Below are positions 26,418-34,742 of a stretch of 64,000 nucleotides of DNA, in pieces. Origin of the DNA: Pannonibacter anstelovis (GTDB lineage: Bacteria > Pseudomonadota > Alphaproteobacteria > Rhizobiales > Stappiaceae); contig NZ_JBAKBF010000010.1 in the NCBI RefSeq assembly GCF_036881715.1, positions 131,887-195,886 on the forward strand, read 5' to 3'. The notes under the pieces are model-generated. The model searched no databases. It saw only the letters and a program-made list of their open reading frames with translations, and was not told where the DNA came from. Made by a program: the position numbers and the translations under genes. How positions within the stretch are numbered: position 1 is the stretch's first letter; each line of letters begins with the position of its first letter.

Positions 26418-27369
26418 GGGAGCGCCTCCGCAGCAGCAGGAACAGGAAGAACAGGCTGCCCACCACACCCAGCACCGAACCGGCCGGGATCTCGAAGGGC
26501 GCATTCACCGTGCGGCCGATCAGATCGCACAGGAGCACCAGCAGCGCGCCGGTGACGGCGATCAGCGGCAGGGTGCGGCGCAGCCGGTCGCCCAGGGCCA
26601 TGGCCACGAGATTGGGGACGATCAGCCCGACGAAAGGCACCACGCCCGCCGTGACCACCACCGCAGCGGTGACCATGGCCACGATGAAGAGCCCCAGCAG
26701 CAGCACCTGCCGGTACTTGAGGCCAAGGCTGACGGCGAAATCCTCGCCCATTCCGGCCAGGGTAAAGCGGTCGGCGGCCACATAGGCGGCGATGGTGAGC
26801 ACAAGGCTGAGCCACAGCACTTCATAGCGCCCGCGCAGCACGGCGGAAAAATCACCGCTGGTCCAGGCGCCGAGGGTTTGCAGCAGGTCGAACCGGTAGG
26901 CCAGGAAGGCGGTGACGGCGCTGATCACCCCGCCCAGCATCAGCCCCACCAGCGGCACCATCAGGGCCGAGCGCAGGGGGATACGCTCCAGAATGGCGAT
27001 AAAGAGGAAGGTGCCCGCCAGCGCAAAGGCGCCGGAGACAAGCATCTTGGCCATGACCGGCAGATCCGGCGCGAAGAACAGCACCAGAAGCATGCCCAGC
27101 GAGGCCGATTCCACCGTGCCTGCGGTGGAGGGCTCGACAAAGCGGTTGCGCGCCAGCATCTGCATCAGGGTTCCGGCCACGGCCATGCCTGCGCCCGCCA
27201 GAATGAGGGCGATGGTGCGCGGAATGCGGCTTTCGGCCAGCAGCATCAGGGCCCGCTCATCGCCCGCGCCGCTGACCACGGTCCAGAAGGAGACGGGGCT
27301 GGCACCGGTGAACAGGCTGGCTATCGCAAGACCGAGGGTCAGGAGAGAGGCTGGCAGCAGGAATTTCAA
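26407..27369 (-). CDS. Siderophore ABC importer permease 1 (YclN-like)
   Basis: A ~320-residue FecCD-family permease. Family features include RIPRTIALILAGAGMAVAG, GTLMQMLARNRFVEP and GVVPFVGLIVPNLVAM, which holds the coupling helix. About ten hydrophobic helices are visible. I favour the TTG at 27369 (LKFLLPASLLTLG) because TCAGGA lies eight bases upstream and the length fits the family. The GTG at 27429 adds 20 polar residues with no clear ribosome binding site. It follows the binding-protein gene in the same operon. Confidence 0.88.
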   Translation of the reverse strand: MKFLLPASLLTLGLAIASLFTGASPVSFWTVVSGAGDERALMLLAESRIPRTIALILAGAGMAVAGTLMQMLARNRFVEPSTAGTVESASLGMLLVLFFAPDLPVMAKMLVSGAFALAGTFLFIAILERIPLRSALMVPLVGLMLGGVISAVTAFLAYRFDLLQTLGAWTSGDFSAVLRGRYEVLWLSLVLTIAAYVAADRFTLAGMGEDFAVSLGLKYRQVLLLGLFIVAMVTAAVVVTAGVVPFVGLIVPNLVAMALGDRLRRTLPLIAVTGALLVLLCDLIGRTVNAPFEIPAGSVLGVVGSLFFLFLLLRRRSHAA

Positions 27370-27447
27370 GGCAGGGTCCTGAAAGGATTGCGGCGGCTGC
27401 GCCCCGGAGGAGACGCAGCCGCCTGACACGCTACTTGACAGCGGAAC

Positions 27448-28377
27448 TTACTTGCCGCTGAAGGCAGCGTTCAGCTGGTCTACCGTATCCTGCATGGCGG
27501 TGATGCCACCGCCAATCAGATACCAGTTGGCCGCATTGAGGTAGACCACCTGTTCCTTCTGCCAGGCCGTGGTCTGGCGGACGATTTCGTTATCGAGAAG
27601 CTGGCGGGCGGCAGCGCCTTCCCGGCCGATGGCCGCATCACGGTCCAGCACGAACAGCCAGTCCGGATTGCGCTCCAGGATATATTCGAAGGATGCCGGC
27701 TGGCCGTGGATGCCGATCTTGATGTTGTCGTCGGCCTGTTCCAGCCCGAAGTCGCCGAAGATCTGGCCGAAGCGGGAGCCCTTGCCATAGGTGGCCATCT
27801 TGCCGCCGGTGGTGAGGATGAACAGGCCCTTGCCGGCGCCTGCCGTCTTGCCCTTCAGCTCTTCGACGGAGGCCTTGTACTTTGCCGTCAGCTCGTCCGC
27901 CTTGTCCGTCTTGCCGAAAAGGGAAGCCAGCGTCTGGACGTTCTTCAGGGCCGAGCCGGTAAAGTCGTTGAAGTCCAACGACAGGTCGATGGTGGGCGCG
28001 ATCTTCGCCAGATCCTCATACTTGGCGGCAGACCGGCCGCCTACGATGATCAGGTCCGGCTGCGCGGCGGCAACGGCTTCAAAGTCCGGCTCGAACAGGG
28101 AGCCGATCTTCTGGTATTTGCCATCGGCATATTTCGCGAGCTGGCCCGGCTTGTTGCCGCCCGGCACACCGGCCACCTCGACGCCAAGCGCCGTCAGCGT
28201 GTCCAGCGCGGCAAGGTCATAGACAAACACCTTGGCAGGGACCGCAGGCAGCGTCAGCTCGCCCTTGGCGTGGGTCACCTTGACCTCGGCAACAGCGGAG
28301 CCCGTCAGCACGGCGGAGAGAACCAGAGCACTTGCAAAGCCCGCAGCCAGGCGCTTCATGGAGAACATATGCGTCAT
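27448..28377 (-). CDS. Siderophore-binding periplasmic protein (YclQ/FatB/CeuE-like)
   Basis: A 309-residue substrate-binding protein, first gene of the importer operon. A signal peptide ends near AVA/EVK. The class III fold is recognisable: N-lobe VFVYDLAALDTLTALGV and PDFEAVAAAQPDLIIVG, then the long helix region, then C-lobe FVLDRDAAIGREG and VVYLNAANWYLIGGG. It lacks an N-terminal lipobox Cys, so it is probably soluble. Relatives bind ferric catecholate or mixed siderophores such as petrobactin. The divergent upstream gene is a LysR-HTH/TrpD2 fusion. Confidence 0.9.
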   Translation of the reverse strand: MTHMFSMKRLAAGFASALVLSAVLTGSAVAEVKVTHAKGELTLPAVPAKVFVYDLAALDTLTALGVEVAGVPGGNKPGQLAKYADGKYQKIGSLFEPDFEAVAAAQPDLIIVGGRSAAKYEDLAKIAPTIDLSLDFNDFTGSALKNVQTLASLFGKTDKADELTAKYKASVEELKGKTAGAGKGLFILTTGGKMATYGKGSRFGQIFGDFGLEQADDNIKIGIHGQPASFEYILERNPDWLFVLDRDAAIGREGAAARQLLDNEIVRQTTAWQKEQVVYLNAANWYLIGGGITAMQDTVDQLNAAFSGK

Positions 28378-28440
28378 TTCCTGAACCTCGCAGCAGAAGC
28401 GCTCACGCCACTGTGACAGCGGCAGCGCCTTGCCTGAACA

Positions 28441-28471
28441 ACATAAGTTGAGTTTCTAAATCCACTTATGT
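28441..28471. promoter_or_regulatory. Inverted repeat between the siderophore operon and the divergent regulator-like gene
   Basis: ACATAAGT at 28441-28448 and ACTTATGT at 28464-28471 are perfect 8-bp inverted arms 15 bp apart. The segment between contains TGA-N9-TCC, one base short of the rhizobial RirA-type TGA-N9-TCA pattern, and TTCTAAA, half of an Irr-type iron control element. It lies 34 bp from one start and 64 bp from the other. Iron control is inferred. Confidence 0.45.
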
Positions 28472-28504
28472 AGAGACTGATGCACAGGGTCAACGCACAT
28501 CATT

Positions 28505-30103
28505 TTGAGCAATTCCAATTTGCGAAAAACGCAAAAACCCACCCATTCCAAACCGGACACGCAAACGGAAGGCAGCGCACAGGTGGATATTGGCCGGATG
28601 AAATTGCTGATCGCGCTGGATGCGCTGCTGCGGGAGGGCAGCGTGTCGGCAGCGGCGGCCAGCATGGGGATGCAGGTCTCGGCCATGAGCCGGATGCTGG
28701 CGCAGCTGCGCGAATTCTACGGCGATCCGCTGCTGGAGCGCACCGGTCAGGGCATGCGCCCGACGCCCTTTGCCGAAGCCCTGCGGCTGGAGGTGCGCGG
28801 GCTGGCCAATGATGCCGAAATGCTGCTGGCCCGCACCCCGGAAAGCGCTGCTGCCCTGCCCTGGGGCAGCCACCATGGGCCCGGTTCCAACTCTGCCCGG
28901 GCGTTTTCCCCACATCAGGCCCAGCATCAGACCCAGCCTCAGGCAACCCCGCTGGCGCCGGGCTCCAGCGCGGCGGACCGGCTGGCGGGCGAGCCCTCGC
29001 CGCAGGTGATCGCCGAGCGGATGGCGCTGATCGATCATGCATCGGCCCCCAGCCTGCGGCTGGCAAAATACATCGCCAGCATTGCCGCCGGGCCGGGCCG
29101 CACCCGCCCGCTGACGCAGGAAGAAGCCCGCGATGCCCTCGGCATCGTGCTGCGGGCCGAGGCGGACCCGTTCCAGACCGGCGCGCTGCTGGCCACCATG
29201 CAGTTCCGGGGCATGACGGCGGTGGAACTGGCCGGCTTTGCGCAGGCCGTCCAGCAGCATGCGGCAGGCGGGAGCACGGCGCAGACAGCGCAAGCGGCAG
29301 AGACGGCGATGGCCGATCTCAACTGGCCGGCCTATCTCTCGCCCCGCCTGCGCACCGTGCCGTGGTTCCTCCATGCCGCCCGTCTGGTCGCCATGGCCGG
29401 GCACAGGGTGCTGGTGCATGGCTTCGGCAGCAACGTCGCCTCGGGCATCCTGCTGCAACAGGCGGCAGAGGCCGGTGCCATTCCCGTGGCGGACAGTCTG
29501 GAAGACGCAAGGCAGGCACTGGCGCAGGAGGGCATCGCCTATCTGCCCGTCACCGCCTATTGCCCGCAGCTGGCGGGCCTGCTCGCCCTTTATCCGGCCT
29601 TTGAAATGCGCACCCCGGTCAACACCGCCGTGCATGTGCTCAATCCGGGCGGCGCTTCCGCCGTGATGCTGGGTGCGGCGCAGACATCGGACCGGGAACT
29701 GTTCCGCACGGCTGCCGCCCTCACCGGCTGTCTGGATGCTGCTGTCACCGGCGCCAACCGTGACTTTGCGCAGGTGACACCGGACCGGCCAACACCGGTG
29801 TTCCGCCTGATCAATGGCGGGGAAGCCCGCTTCACCCTGCCCTCGACACAGGCAAGCCGGATGCCGGTTCCCGCCGCCTTTACCCAGCTGGAATACTGGC
29901 TGGCCGTGTGGACGGGCGCAGCGCGTGATGAGCTGGCGGAGGCGGCCATCGTGAAGACCGCAGCGCTCGCCCTGATGACCCTGCGCCAAGCGCCAGAGGA
30001 GGATTTCTCCGCCTGCCTTGAGGACGCCGCCGCCCTCTGGCGCAACCGCCCGCGCCAGCTCCGCCCGGCAGGTGCAGATGCCGCCAGTCTGCGGAAGCCA
30101 TAG
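28505..30103 (+). CDS. LysR-type HTH fused to an anthranilate phosphoribosyltransferase-like (TrpD2/YbiB) domain
   Basis: A 532-residue two-domain protein. Residues ~30-92 are a LysR-type winged helix-turn-helix (LIALDALLREGSVSAAAASM, MSRMLAQLREFYGDPLLERT). A low-complexity His/Gln/Pro linker (about 118-155) follows. Residues ~175-515 look like the glycosyltransferase family 3 fold of TrpD and TrpD2: a helical start (LAKYIASIAAGPG, LTQEEARDALGIVL, AEADPFQTGALLATMQFRG), then a core with VLVHGF and AYCPQLAGLLALYPAFEMRTPVNT, followed by PGGASAVMLG. The GTGG phosphate loop of true TrpD is absent. TrpD2/YbiB proteins are known to bind nucleic acid rather than make tryptophan. Divergence from the siderophore operon suggests regulation of that operon, which is inference. 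Confidence 0.78.
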   Translation: MSNSNLRKTQKPTHSKPDTQTEGSAQVDIGRMKLLIALDALLREGSVSAAAASMGMQVSAMSRMLAQLREFYGDPLLERTGQGMRPTPFAEALRLEVRGLANDAEMLLARTPESAAALPWGSHHGPGSNSARAFSPHQAQHQTQPQATPLAPGSSAADRLAGEPSPQVIAERMALIDHASAPSLRLAKYIASIAAGPGRTRPLTQEEARDALGIVLRAEADPFQTGALLATMQFRGMTAVELAGFAQAVQQHAAGGSTAQTAQAAETAMADLNWPAYLSPRLRTVPWFLHAARLVAMAGHRVLVHGFGSNVASGILLQQAAEAGAIPVADSLEDARQALAQEGIAYLPVTAYCPQLAGLLALYPAFEMRTPVNTAVHVLNPGGASAVMLGAAQTSDRELFRTAAALTGCLDAAVTGANRDFAQVTPDRPTPVFRLINGGEARFTLPSTQASRMPVPAAFTQLEYWLAVWTGAARDELAEAAIVKTAALALMTLRQAPEEDFSACLEDAAALWRNRPRQLRPAGADAASLRKP

Positions 30104-30142
30104 AGCGGGGGCAGTGTTTCTAACAGACTGCCAGTGAGGCGC

Positions 30143-30312
30143 CAACTTCTCTCCCCCCTTGAGGGGGAGATGCCCCCGGCAGGGGGCAGAGGGGGGTAGC
30201 TGACTGTCCGTTTATGAGAGAGATCTTGCCGTATTGAGGCGCTGCTACCCCCCTCTGTCAGCTTGCGCTGACATCTCCCCCTCAAGGGGGGAGAGGGGCG
30301 CTGCGGCAAGAC
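30143..30312 (-). repeat. GC-rich palindromic intergenic repeat, family A copy 2
   Basis: Same element as 10222-10390 but in inverse orientation. It ends with GGCGCTGCGGCAAGACGAAGG, which recurs after copy 3 and near 34545. It lies between the LysR-HTH/TrpD2 gene and the PadR gene. Confidence 0.85.
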
Positions 30313-30349
30313 GAAGGTCCGATCCTCCTCCTTGCGCAGAATGCAAACA

Positions 30350-30412
30350 CTGCCCCACGAGGGTGAGGATGACGATGGAGAGGCCTCAGGATCGTCAGAG
30401 GTCTGCAGCGGC
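30350..30412 (+). repeat. Half copy of intergenic repeat family C
   Basis: GAGGATGACGATGGAGAGGC and the following CGTCAGAGGTCTG match the right half of the element at 2167-2305. The left half is missing. Confidence 0.6.
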
Positions 30413-30446
30413 AATTTTTCAAAGGCAGGCCTGCTTCCGGAACAAA

Positions 30447-30487
30447 TCCCGATATATCTTGACTTTCGATATATCGGGAATATATCT
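30447..30487 (+). promoter_or_regulatory. padR promoter overlapped by a perfect inverted-repeat operator
   Basis: TCCCGATATATC (30447-30458) and GATATATCGGGA (30468-30479) are perfect 12-bp inverted arms. The 9-bp spacer contains the likely -35 box TTGACT (30459-30464); a -10 candidate ATATCT lies 17 bp later at 30482-30487. The start codon is at 30494. The layout predicts that PadR binding blocks its own promoter. Confidence 0.75.
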
Positions 30488-30493
30488 AAAGCC

Positions 30494-31066
30494 ATGAGAC
30501 ACAGACACCCCCACCGTCATCGCGGCCAAGGCCCCCACGGCGGCCCCCATGACGGCACGCACGACTCCCTGCACGAAGGCCATCCCGGCGGGCACCGCCG
30601 GGGCGGCGGACACCGGCGCCTGTTCGACTATGGCGAGCTGAGGCTGCTGGTTCTGGCGCTGATCGCTGAAGAGCCAAGGCATGGCTATGAGCTGATCAAG
30701 GCCATCGAGGACCGGTTTGCCGGCAGCTACAGCCCCAGCCCAGGCGTCATCTACCCGACGCTGAGCTGGCTGGAGGACATGGGCTACAGCGCCATCACCG
30801 TGGAAGCGGGCGGGCGCAAGCGCCACAGCGTCACGCCGGAAGGCGAGGCCTTTCTGGCCGCCAGCAAGGCTCAGGCAGACGAGCTTATGACCCGGGCCCG
30901 TGGCGGCATGGGGCGCGGATGTGCCCCGGCGCCCGTGGTGCGGGCCATGGAAAACCTCAAGACCGCGCTGCGCCTGCGGATGCGCGGCGGCGCAATTGAT
31001 CCTGAAACAGCCCAGAAGATTGCCGCTGCCATAGATGCAGCCGCCCTTGCCGTGGAGCAAAGCTGA
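30494..31066 (+). CDS. PadR-family repressor with His-rich N-terminus
   Basis: A 190-residue regulator. The first ~38 residues are unusually His/Gly-rich (HRHPHRHRGQGPHGGPHDGTH) and may bind metal. Residues ~45-120 are the PadR winged helix (LRLLVLALIAEEPRHGYELI, GVIYPTLSWLEDMGYSAI, KRHSVTPEGEAFLA). The C-terminal helices (VVRAMENLKTALRLRM, IAAAIDAAALAVEQ) serve dimerisation. The ATG at 30494 lies close behind the palindromic promoter; longer frames start inside that promoter. The stop overlaps the DUF2218 start by one base (TGATG). The PadR/DUF2218 pair is often found with siderophore-interacting proteins, so an iron or metal role is likely. Confidence 0.9.
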   Translation: MRHRHPHRHRGQGPHGGPHDGTHDSLHEGHPGGHRRGGGHRRLFDYGELRLLVLALIAEEPRHGYELIKAIEDRFAGSYSPSPGVIYPTLSWLEDMGYSAITVEAGGRKRHSVTPEGEAFLAASKAQADELMTRARGGMGRGCAPAPVVRAMENLKTALRLRMRGGAIDPETAQKIAAAIDAAALAVEQS

Positions 31067-31371
31067 TGACCACTGAAACCGCCGCTCTTTCCACCCGCCG
31101 CTGCGTGGTGGAAACCGAAAAGGCAAGCCGCTACCTGCAGCAGCTGTGCAAGCACTTCCAGCACAAGATCCCGGCCGAGTTCGACGCCGGACAGGGCACG
31201 ATCACCTTTCCGATGGGCGTGTGCACGCTGAAGGCGGAAGGCTCGGTCCTGACCATGGATGTGACAGCCGCAGACAGCGCCGCCCTCGACCGGCTGGAAG
31301 ATGTGGTCGGCAGCCACTTCATCCGCTTCGCCTTCCGCGAGCCGCAGGAGCTGACCTGGCAGGCGGTGTAA
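31066..31371 (+). CDS. DUF2218 protein
   Basis: A 101-residue protein of the DUF2218 family. Visible features are KASRYLQQLCKHFQHKIPAEF, ITFPMGVCTLKAE and VVGSHFIRFAFRE, with conserved Cys and His residues near the start of the fold. The family has no proven activity. It often lies beside, or is fused to, siderophore-interacting FAD reductases, so a role in iron release or sensing is suspected. The start overlaps the padR stop, so the two form one translationally coupled unit. Its own siderophore reductase is not in this window. Confidence 0.88.
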   Translation: MTTETAALSTRRCVVETEKASRYLQQLCKHFQHKIPAEFDAGQGTITFPMGVCTLKAEGSVLTMDVTAADSAALDRLEDVVGSHFIRFAFREPQELTWQAV

Positions 31372-31481
31372 GCCCGCAGTCCTTCGCTGCCCGCAAAGAC
31401 GCATCTGATCTGTGGCAGGGCCTCTCCGCCCCCCTCTCCTTGGGTGGGACGGTGTTTACAACGGACTGTTAGTCAGGCTCC

Positions 31482-31655
31482 AGCTCCTCTCCCCCCTTGA
31501 GGAGGAGATGCCTCCGGCAGGGGGCAGAGGGGGGTATCTGACTGTCCGTTTATCACGAGAGATCCCGCCGTACCGAGGCGCTGCCACCCCCCTCTGTCAG
31601 CTCGCGCTGACATCTCCCCCTTGAGGGGGAGAGGGGCGCTGCGGCGAAACGAAGG
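31482..31655 (-). repeat. GC-rich palindromic intergenic repeat, family A copy 3
   Basis: Same orientation as copy 2; the two copies bracket the padR-DUF2218 unit as direct repeats. A GTTTACAACGGACTGTTAGT flank precedes it, and similar flanks occur at 53060 and 54119. Confidence 0.85.
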
Positions 31656-32045
31656 CCCAATCCTCCTCCGGCTTCAGGCACGCTGCGTGCCTGCCATGGC
31701 AAAGGATGCCGGGCGGCGCATGGGTGAAACCGGACCTTGGCGGCAGCGGAGAGATCGACTCAGACGGCGGCGGCTCCCGGTTTCGGCGGCTCAGGCCCTA
31801 CTCCCTTCATGGTTGCCAAAACTCAATAATGCCGCTTTTGATGCGAATTATTCACGTCAAAACTTCAAGAAAATATCTGATCAACCCGAAAACTACCTAA
31901 GCAAATTCACTATTATCAGAACGTATATACCGTACAAATACGACATATCGCCATCTATGAACGCCGTTTAATACGTCATTAATTTCGAATTTTCATAAGT
32001 TTCACCTACGTCAGCCAAAACATAGGCAGACTGATCGGAGCGATT
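31656..32045. other. Intergenic region ahead of the chemoreceptor gene
   Basis: No gene is supported. The first ~150 bp are GC-rich and hold the palindrome CAGGCACGCTGCGTGCCTG at 31676-31694. From ~31810 the DNA becomes strongly A/T-rich up to the chemoreceptor start, and this part should hold its promoter. The A/T-rich stretch is unlike the local average. Confidence 0.5.
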
Positions 32046-34238
32046 ATGAAGATTCATTCATTGAAGACAAGAATTGTAGTTCTGTCGACAGCCTGCCTTC
32101 TGGTTGCAACGGGAGTACTTGTCGGCGCAAATCTATACTCCAGCAAGATGAGCAATGCGGAAACCGCCACACGGATCGACAGCCTTCTGAACGAAAGCGC
32201 CCGGCAGGGCCTGTTGCAGCTGGCCGGCTCCAAGGCGGAAGTGATCCGCAGTGAGGTCACGTCCGCCTTCATGGCCGCCCGCGGCATGGCAAAATCCATC
32301 GAGGTGATTGCAGCCGCAGGACCGGATGCGACCGCGCCGGACAAGCGCCGCGCCCAGCTCAACGGCATCCTCCTGTCCGTTCTGAAGGACAATGAACTCT
32401 TCAACGGCACCTATTCGGCCATCGAGCCGGATGCGCTCGACGGCGCCGATGCGCAGTACACCGGCAATGCCGCCATGGGCTCCGACAAGACCGGCCGGGC
32501 CCTGCCCTACTGGACGCGCGATGCGGCGGGCAAGATCGATGTTCAGCCGCTGGTCGAATATGACAGCGCGGACCGTCACGCCAATGGCCTGGTCAAGGGC
32601 GGCTGGTATCTCGGACCGCAGAAGACCGGGCAGGAAAGCGTTCTCGCCCCGCTCCCCTATATCGTGCAGGGCAAGCCGGTCTTCCTGGCCACCATGTCGG
32701 TGCCCATCACCGTGGGCGGCAAGTTCATCGGCGTCGCGGGGGCCGACTTTGATCTCGCCTTCGTGCAGAAGCTGGCCGAAACGGTCAACAAGGCCACCTA
32801 TGACGGCAAGGGCAGTGTCACCATCGTGACGGAAGCCGGCCTGATCGTGGCCTCAAGCGAAAGGCCGGATGCCATCGGCTCTTCGGTCAGCAGCCTTGGC
32901 CCCGTCTGGACCGAGAATCTCGGCAAGATGACCAGCGGCACCGCCATGGTCGATTATGACGCCGCCACAGAGCAGATGAAGGTCTATTCGCCCATCTCTC
33001 TGGGCCGGACCGGGGCAAACTGGGCCATCGTCCTGTCGCTGCCGCAGGCAGTGGTGATGGCGGAGGCCGCAGCGCTCGACCAGTCCATGGCCGGCCGCGT
33101 TGCCTCTGACACCTGGACAGGCGTTCTTGTGGGCCTTGCCGTCGCCTTTGCCGGCATCACCGCCATGTGGCTTGTCGCCCGCAGCATCACCAATCCCATC
33201 CAGAAGCTGACCGGCGCGCTGCAGAGCATGGCCCGCGGCACGGTTCTGGCCGAGATCGAAGGCGCCACCCGCCGCGACGAGATCGGCGACATCGCCCGCG
33301 CCGTCGATGCAATCCGCGAGCAGGCAGCTATTGCTGCCGATGAGAAGATGCGTCAGGAAGAAGCCGAGCGCGAGACACGGGACGCCGCCCGGCGCCAGAT
33401 GATGCAGCGGCTGGCCCGCGACTTCGAGGAGAAGATGGGCGGCCTCGTCAAGCAGGTTGGCACGGCGGCAGGAGAACTCGCCTCTTCCGCCAGCGGCATG
33501 GCCGACCAGGCCAAGCAATCCGCACAGCAGGCCGACAGCGCCATGGCGGCCACCAACTCGTCCAACGAAAGCGTGCAGGTGGTTGCAGCCGCAGCCGAAG
33601 AGCTTTTCACCTCGATCCGCGAAATCGGCAGCCTCATCCAGCGCTCCGGCGATGTGGTGAGCGAGGCAGACCGCCATGCCGGCTCCACCCATGGCATCGT
33701 CACCTCCCTGTCGGAAACCGCGGGCCGGATCGGGTCAATCATCGACATCATCCGCGACATCGCCAACCAGACCAACCTTCTCGCCCTCAACGCCACCATC
33801 GAGGCCGCCCGGGCAGGCGAGGCCGGACGGGGCTTTGCCGTGGTGGCCAGCGAGGTGAAGGCCCTCGCCAACCAGACATCGCAGGCGACGGACGAGATCG
33901 GCGGCCAGATCGAGGCCATGCGCCTTGCAACCGGCAATGCCGTGGAAGCCATCAGCTCGATCCGCCAGGTGGTGGGCGATATCCGCCAGGCGGTGACCTC
34001 CGTTGCCGGTGCCGTGGAAGAGCAGAGCGCAGCCACCAGCGAAATCTCCCGTTCGGCCCAGTCCACCGCACAGGGGACGATGTCCGCAGGCGAAAGCGTC
34101 GGCAGCGTTCAGGTCAGCATCGCCCGCACGGACGAAGCGGCCCACAGGGTTCTGACGCTGACGCATCAGCTCAACGGTAACACCGAAGACCTGCGCAACG
34201 GCGTCGCAGCCTTCCTGGCGGAGCTCGACGCCGCCTAA
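32046..34238 (+). CDS. Methyl-accepting chemotaxis protein with dCache-type sensor
   Basis: A 730-residue chemoreceptor. TM1 lies at about residues 9-30 and TM2 at about 354-376. The periplasmic region between them is a double-Cache sensor (YWTRDAAGKIDVQPLVEYDS, GWYLGPQKTGQES, MSVPITVGGKFIGVAGADFDL), the class that often binds amino acids or other small carboxylates. A HAMP domain follows (about 376-430; NPIQKLTGALQSMARG). The signalling hairpin has its conserved tip at about 568-620 (DIANQTNLLALNATIEAARA, GRGFAVVASEVKALA). It lacks a C-terminal CheR-binding pentapeptide. No other chemotaxis gene is nearby, so it works with a core system encoded elsewhere. Confidence 0.93.
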   Translation: MKIHSLKTRIVVLSTACLLVATGVLVGANLYSSKMSNAETATRIDSLLNESARQGLLQLAGSKAEVIRSEVTSAFMAARGMAKSIEVIAAAGPDATAPDKRRAQLNGILLSVLKDNELFNGTYSAIEPDALDGADAQYTGNAAMGSDKTGRALPYWTRDAAGKIDVQPLVEYDSADRHANGLVKGGWYLGPQKTGQESVLAPLPYIVQGKPVFLATMSVPITVGGKFIGVAGADFDLAFVQKLAETVNKATYDGKGSVTIVTEAGLIVASSERPDAIGSSVSSLGPVWTENLGKMTSGTAMVDYDAATEQMKVYSPISLGRTGANWAIVLSLPQAVVMAEAAALDQSMAGRVASDTWTGVLVGLAVAFAGITAMWLVARSITNPIQKLTGALQSMARGTVLAEIEGATRRDEIGDIARAVDAIREQAAIAADEKMRQEEAERETRDAARRQMMQRLARDFEEKMGGLVKQVGTAAGELASSASGMADQAKQSAQQADSAMAATNSSNESVQVVAAAAEELFTSIREIGSLIQRSGDVVSEADRHAGSTHGIVTSLSETAGRIGSIIDIIRDIANQTNLLALNATIEAARAGEAGRGFAVVASEVKALANQTSQATDEIGGQIEAMRLATGNAVEAISSIRQVVGDIRQAVTSVAGAVEEQSAATSEISRSAQSTAQGTMSAGESVGSVQVSIARTDEAAHRVLTLTHQLNGNTEDLRNGVAAFLAELDAA

Positions 34239-34284
34239 CCGGGAAGGAGCAGAGCACGATGGCGGCTCCCCGGCACGGCGTTTC

Positions 34285-34480
34285 AGCCCCCCTCCCCCTC
34301 GTGGGGAGGGGGTAGGGGTGGGGGGAAATGCCTTTCCGTCTGGCAGAGTGTCCCTTGATTACAGACAGCTTCTCCTCTCCGGCTTCTTCAGGAAAAGTTC
34401 TGCTTTTCAATATCTTGCAGGCTCAGAGCCCCCCACCCCTTACCCCTTCCCACCAGGGGGAGGGGAGCGGAGAGGCCCTG
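34285..34480 (+). repeat. GC-rich intergenic repeat, family B copy 2
   Basis: CCCTCCCCCTCGTGGGGAGG at the left end pairs with CACCAGGGGGAGGGG at the right end (34451-34466), and GGTAGGGGTGGGGG pairs with CCCCCCACCCCTTACC. The inner ~90 bp differs from copies 3 and 4. Positions 34545-34610 repeat the flank found after family A copy 2. No gene is supported in the 34239-34742 gap. Confidence 0.7.
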
Positions 34481-34742
34481 CCACCATGCAGACACGTCAC
34501 TGCGGTCCGCTTATATGCACTCAGCAGCCTCAAGAGGACAAAGGGACGCTTCGGCAAGACGAAGGCCAAATCCTCCTCCTCCTTGCGCCAGCAGCCAACA
34601 CCGCCCCCCTGCACAGGCGTGATGACGCAGTTCATTGACAAGACAGGCGGGGCAGTGGATCAGGGTGTCATCACATCCAGCCATTGGTTTTCGTGTGGAC
34701 CGCAAACCGATGGCGACGGCGCTTGCAGGAAAAGACAGACCG

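Noticed and set aside
31621..31971. A 116-codon frame ahead of the chemoreceptor gene
   Set aside because: It begins in repeat DNA and ends in A/T-rich promoter DNA, with a sharp change of composition and no domain.
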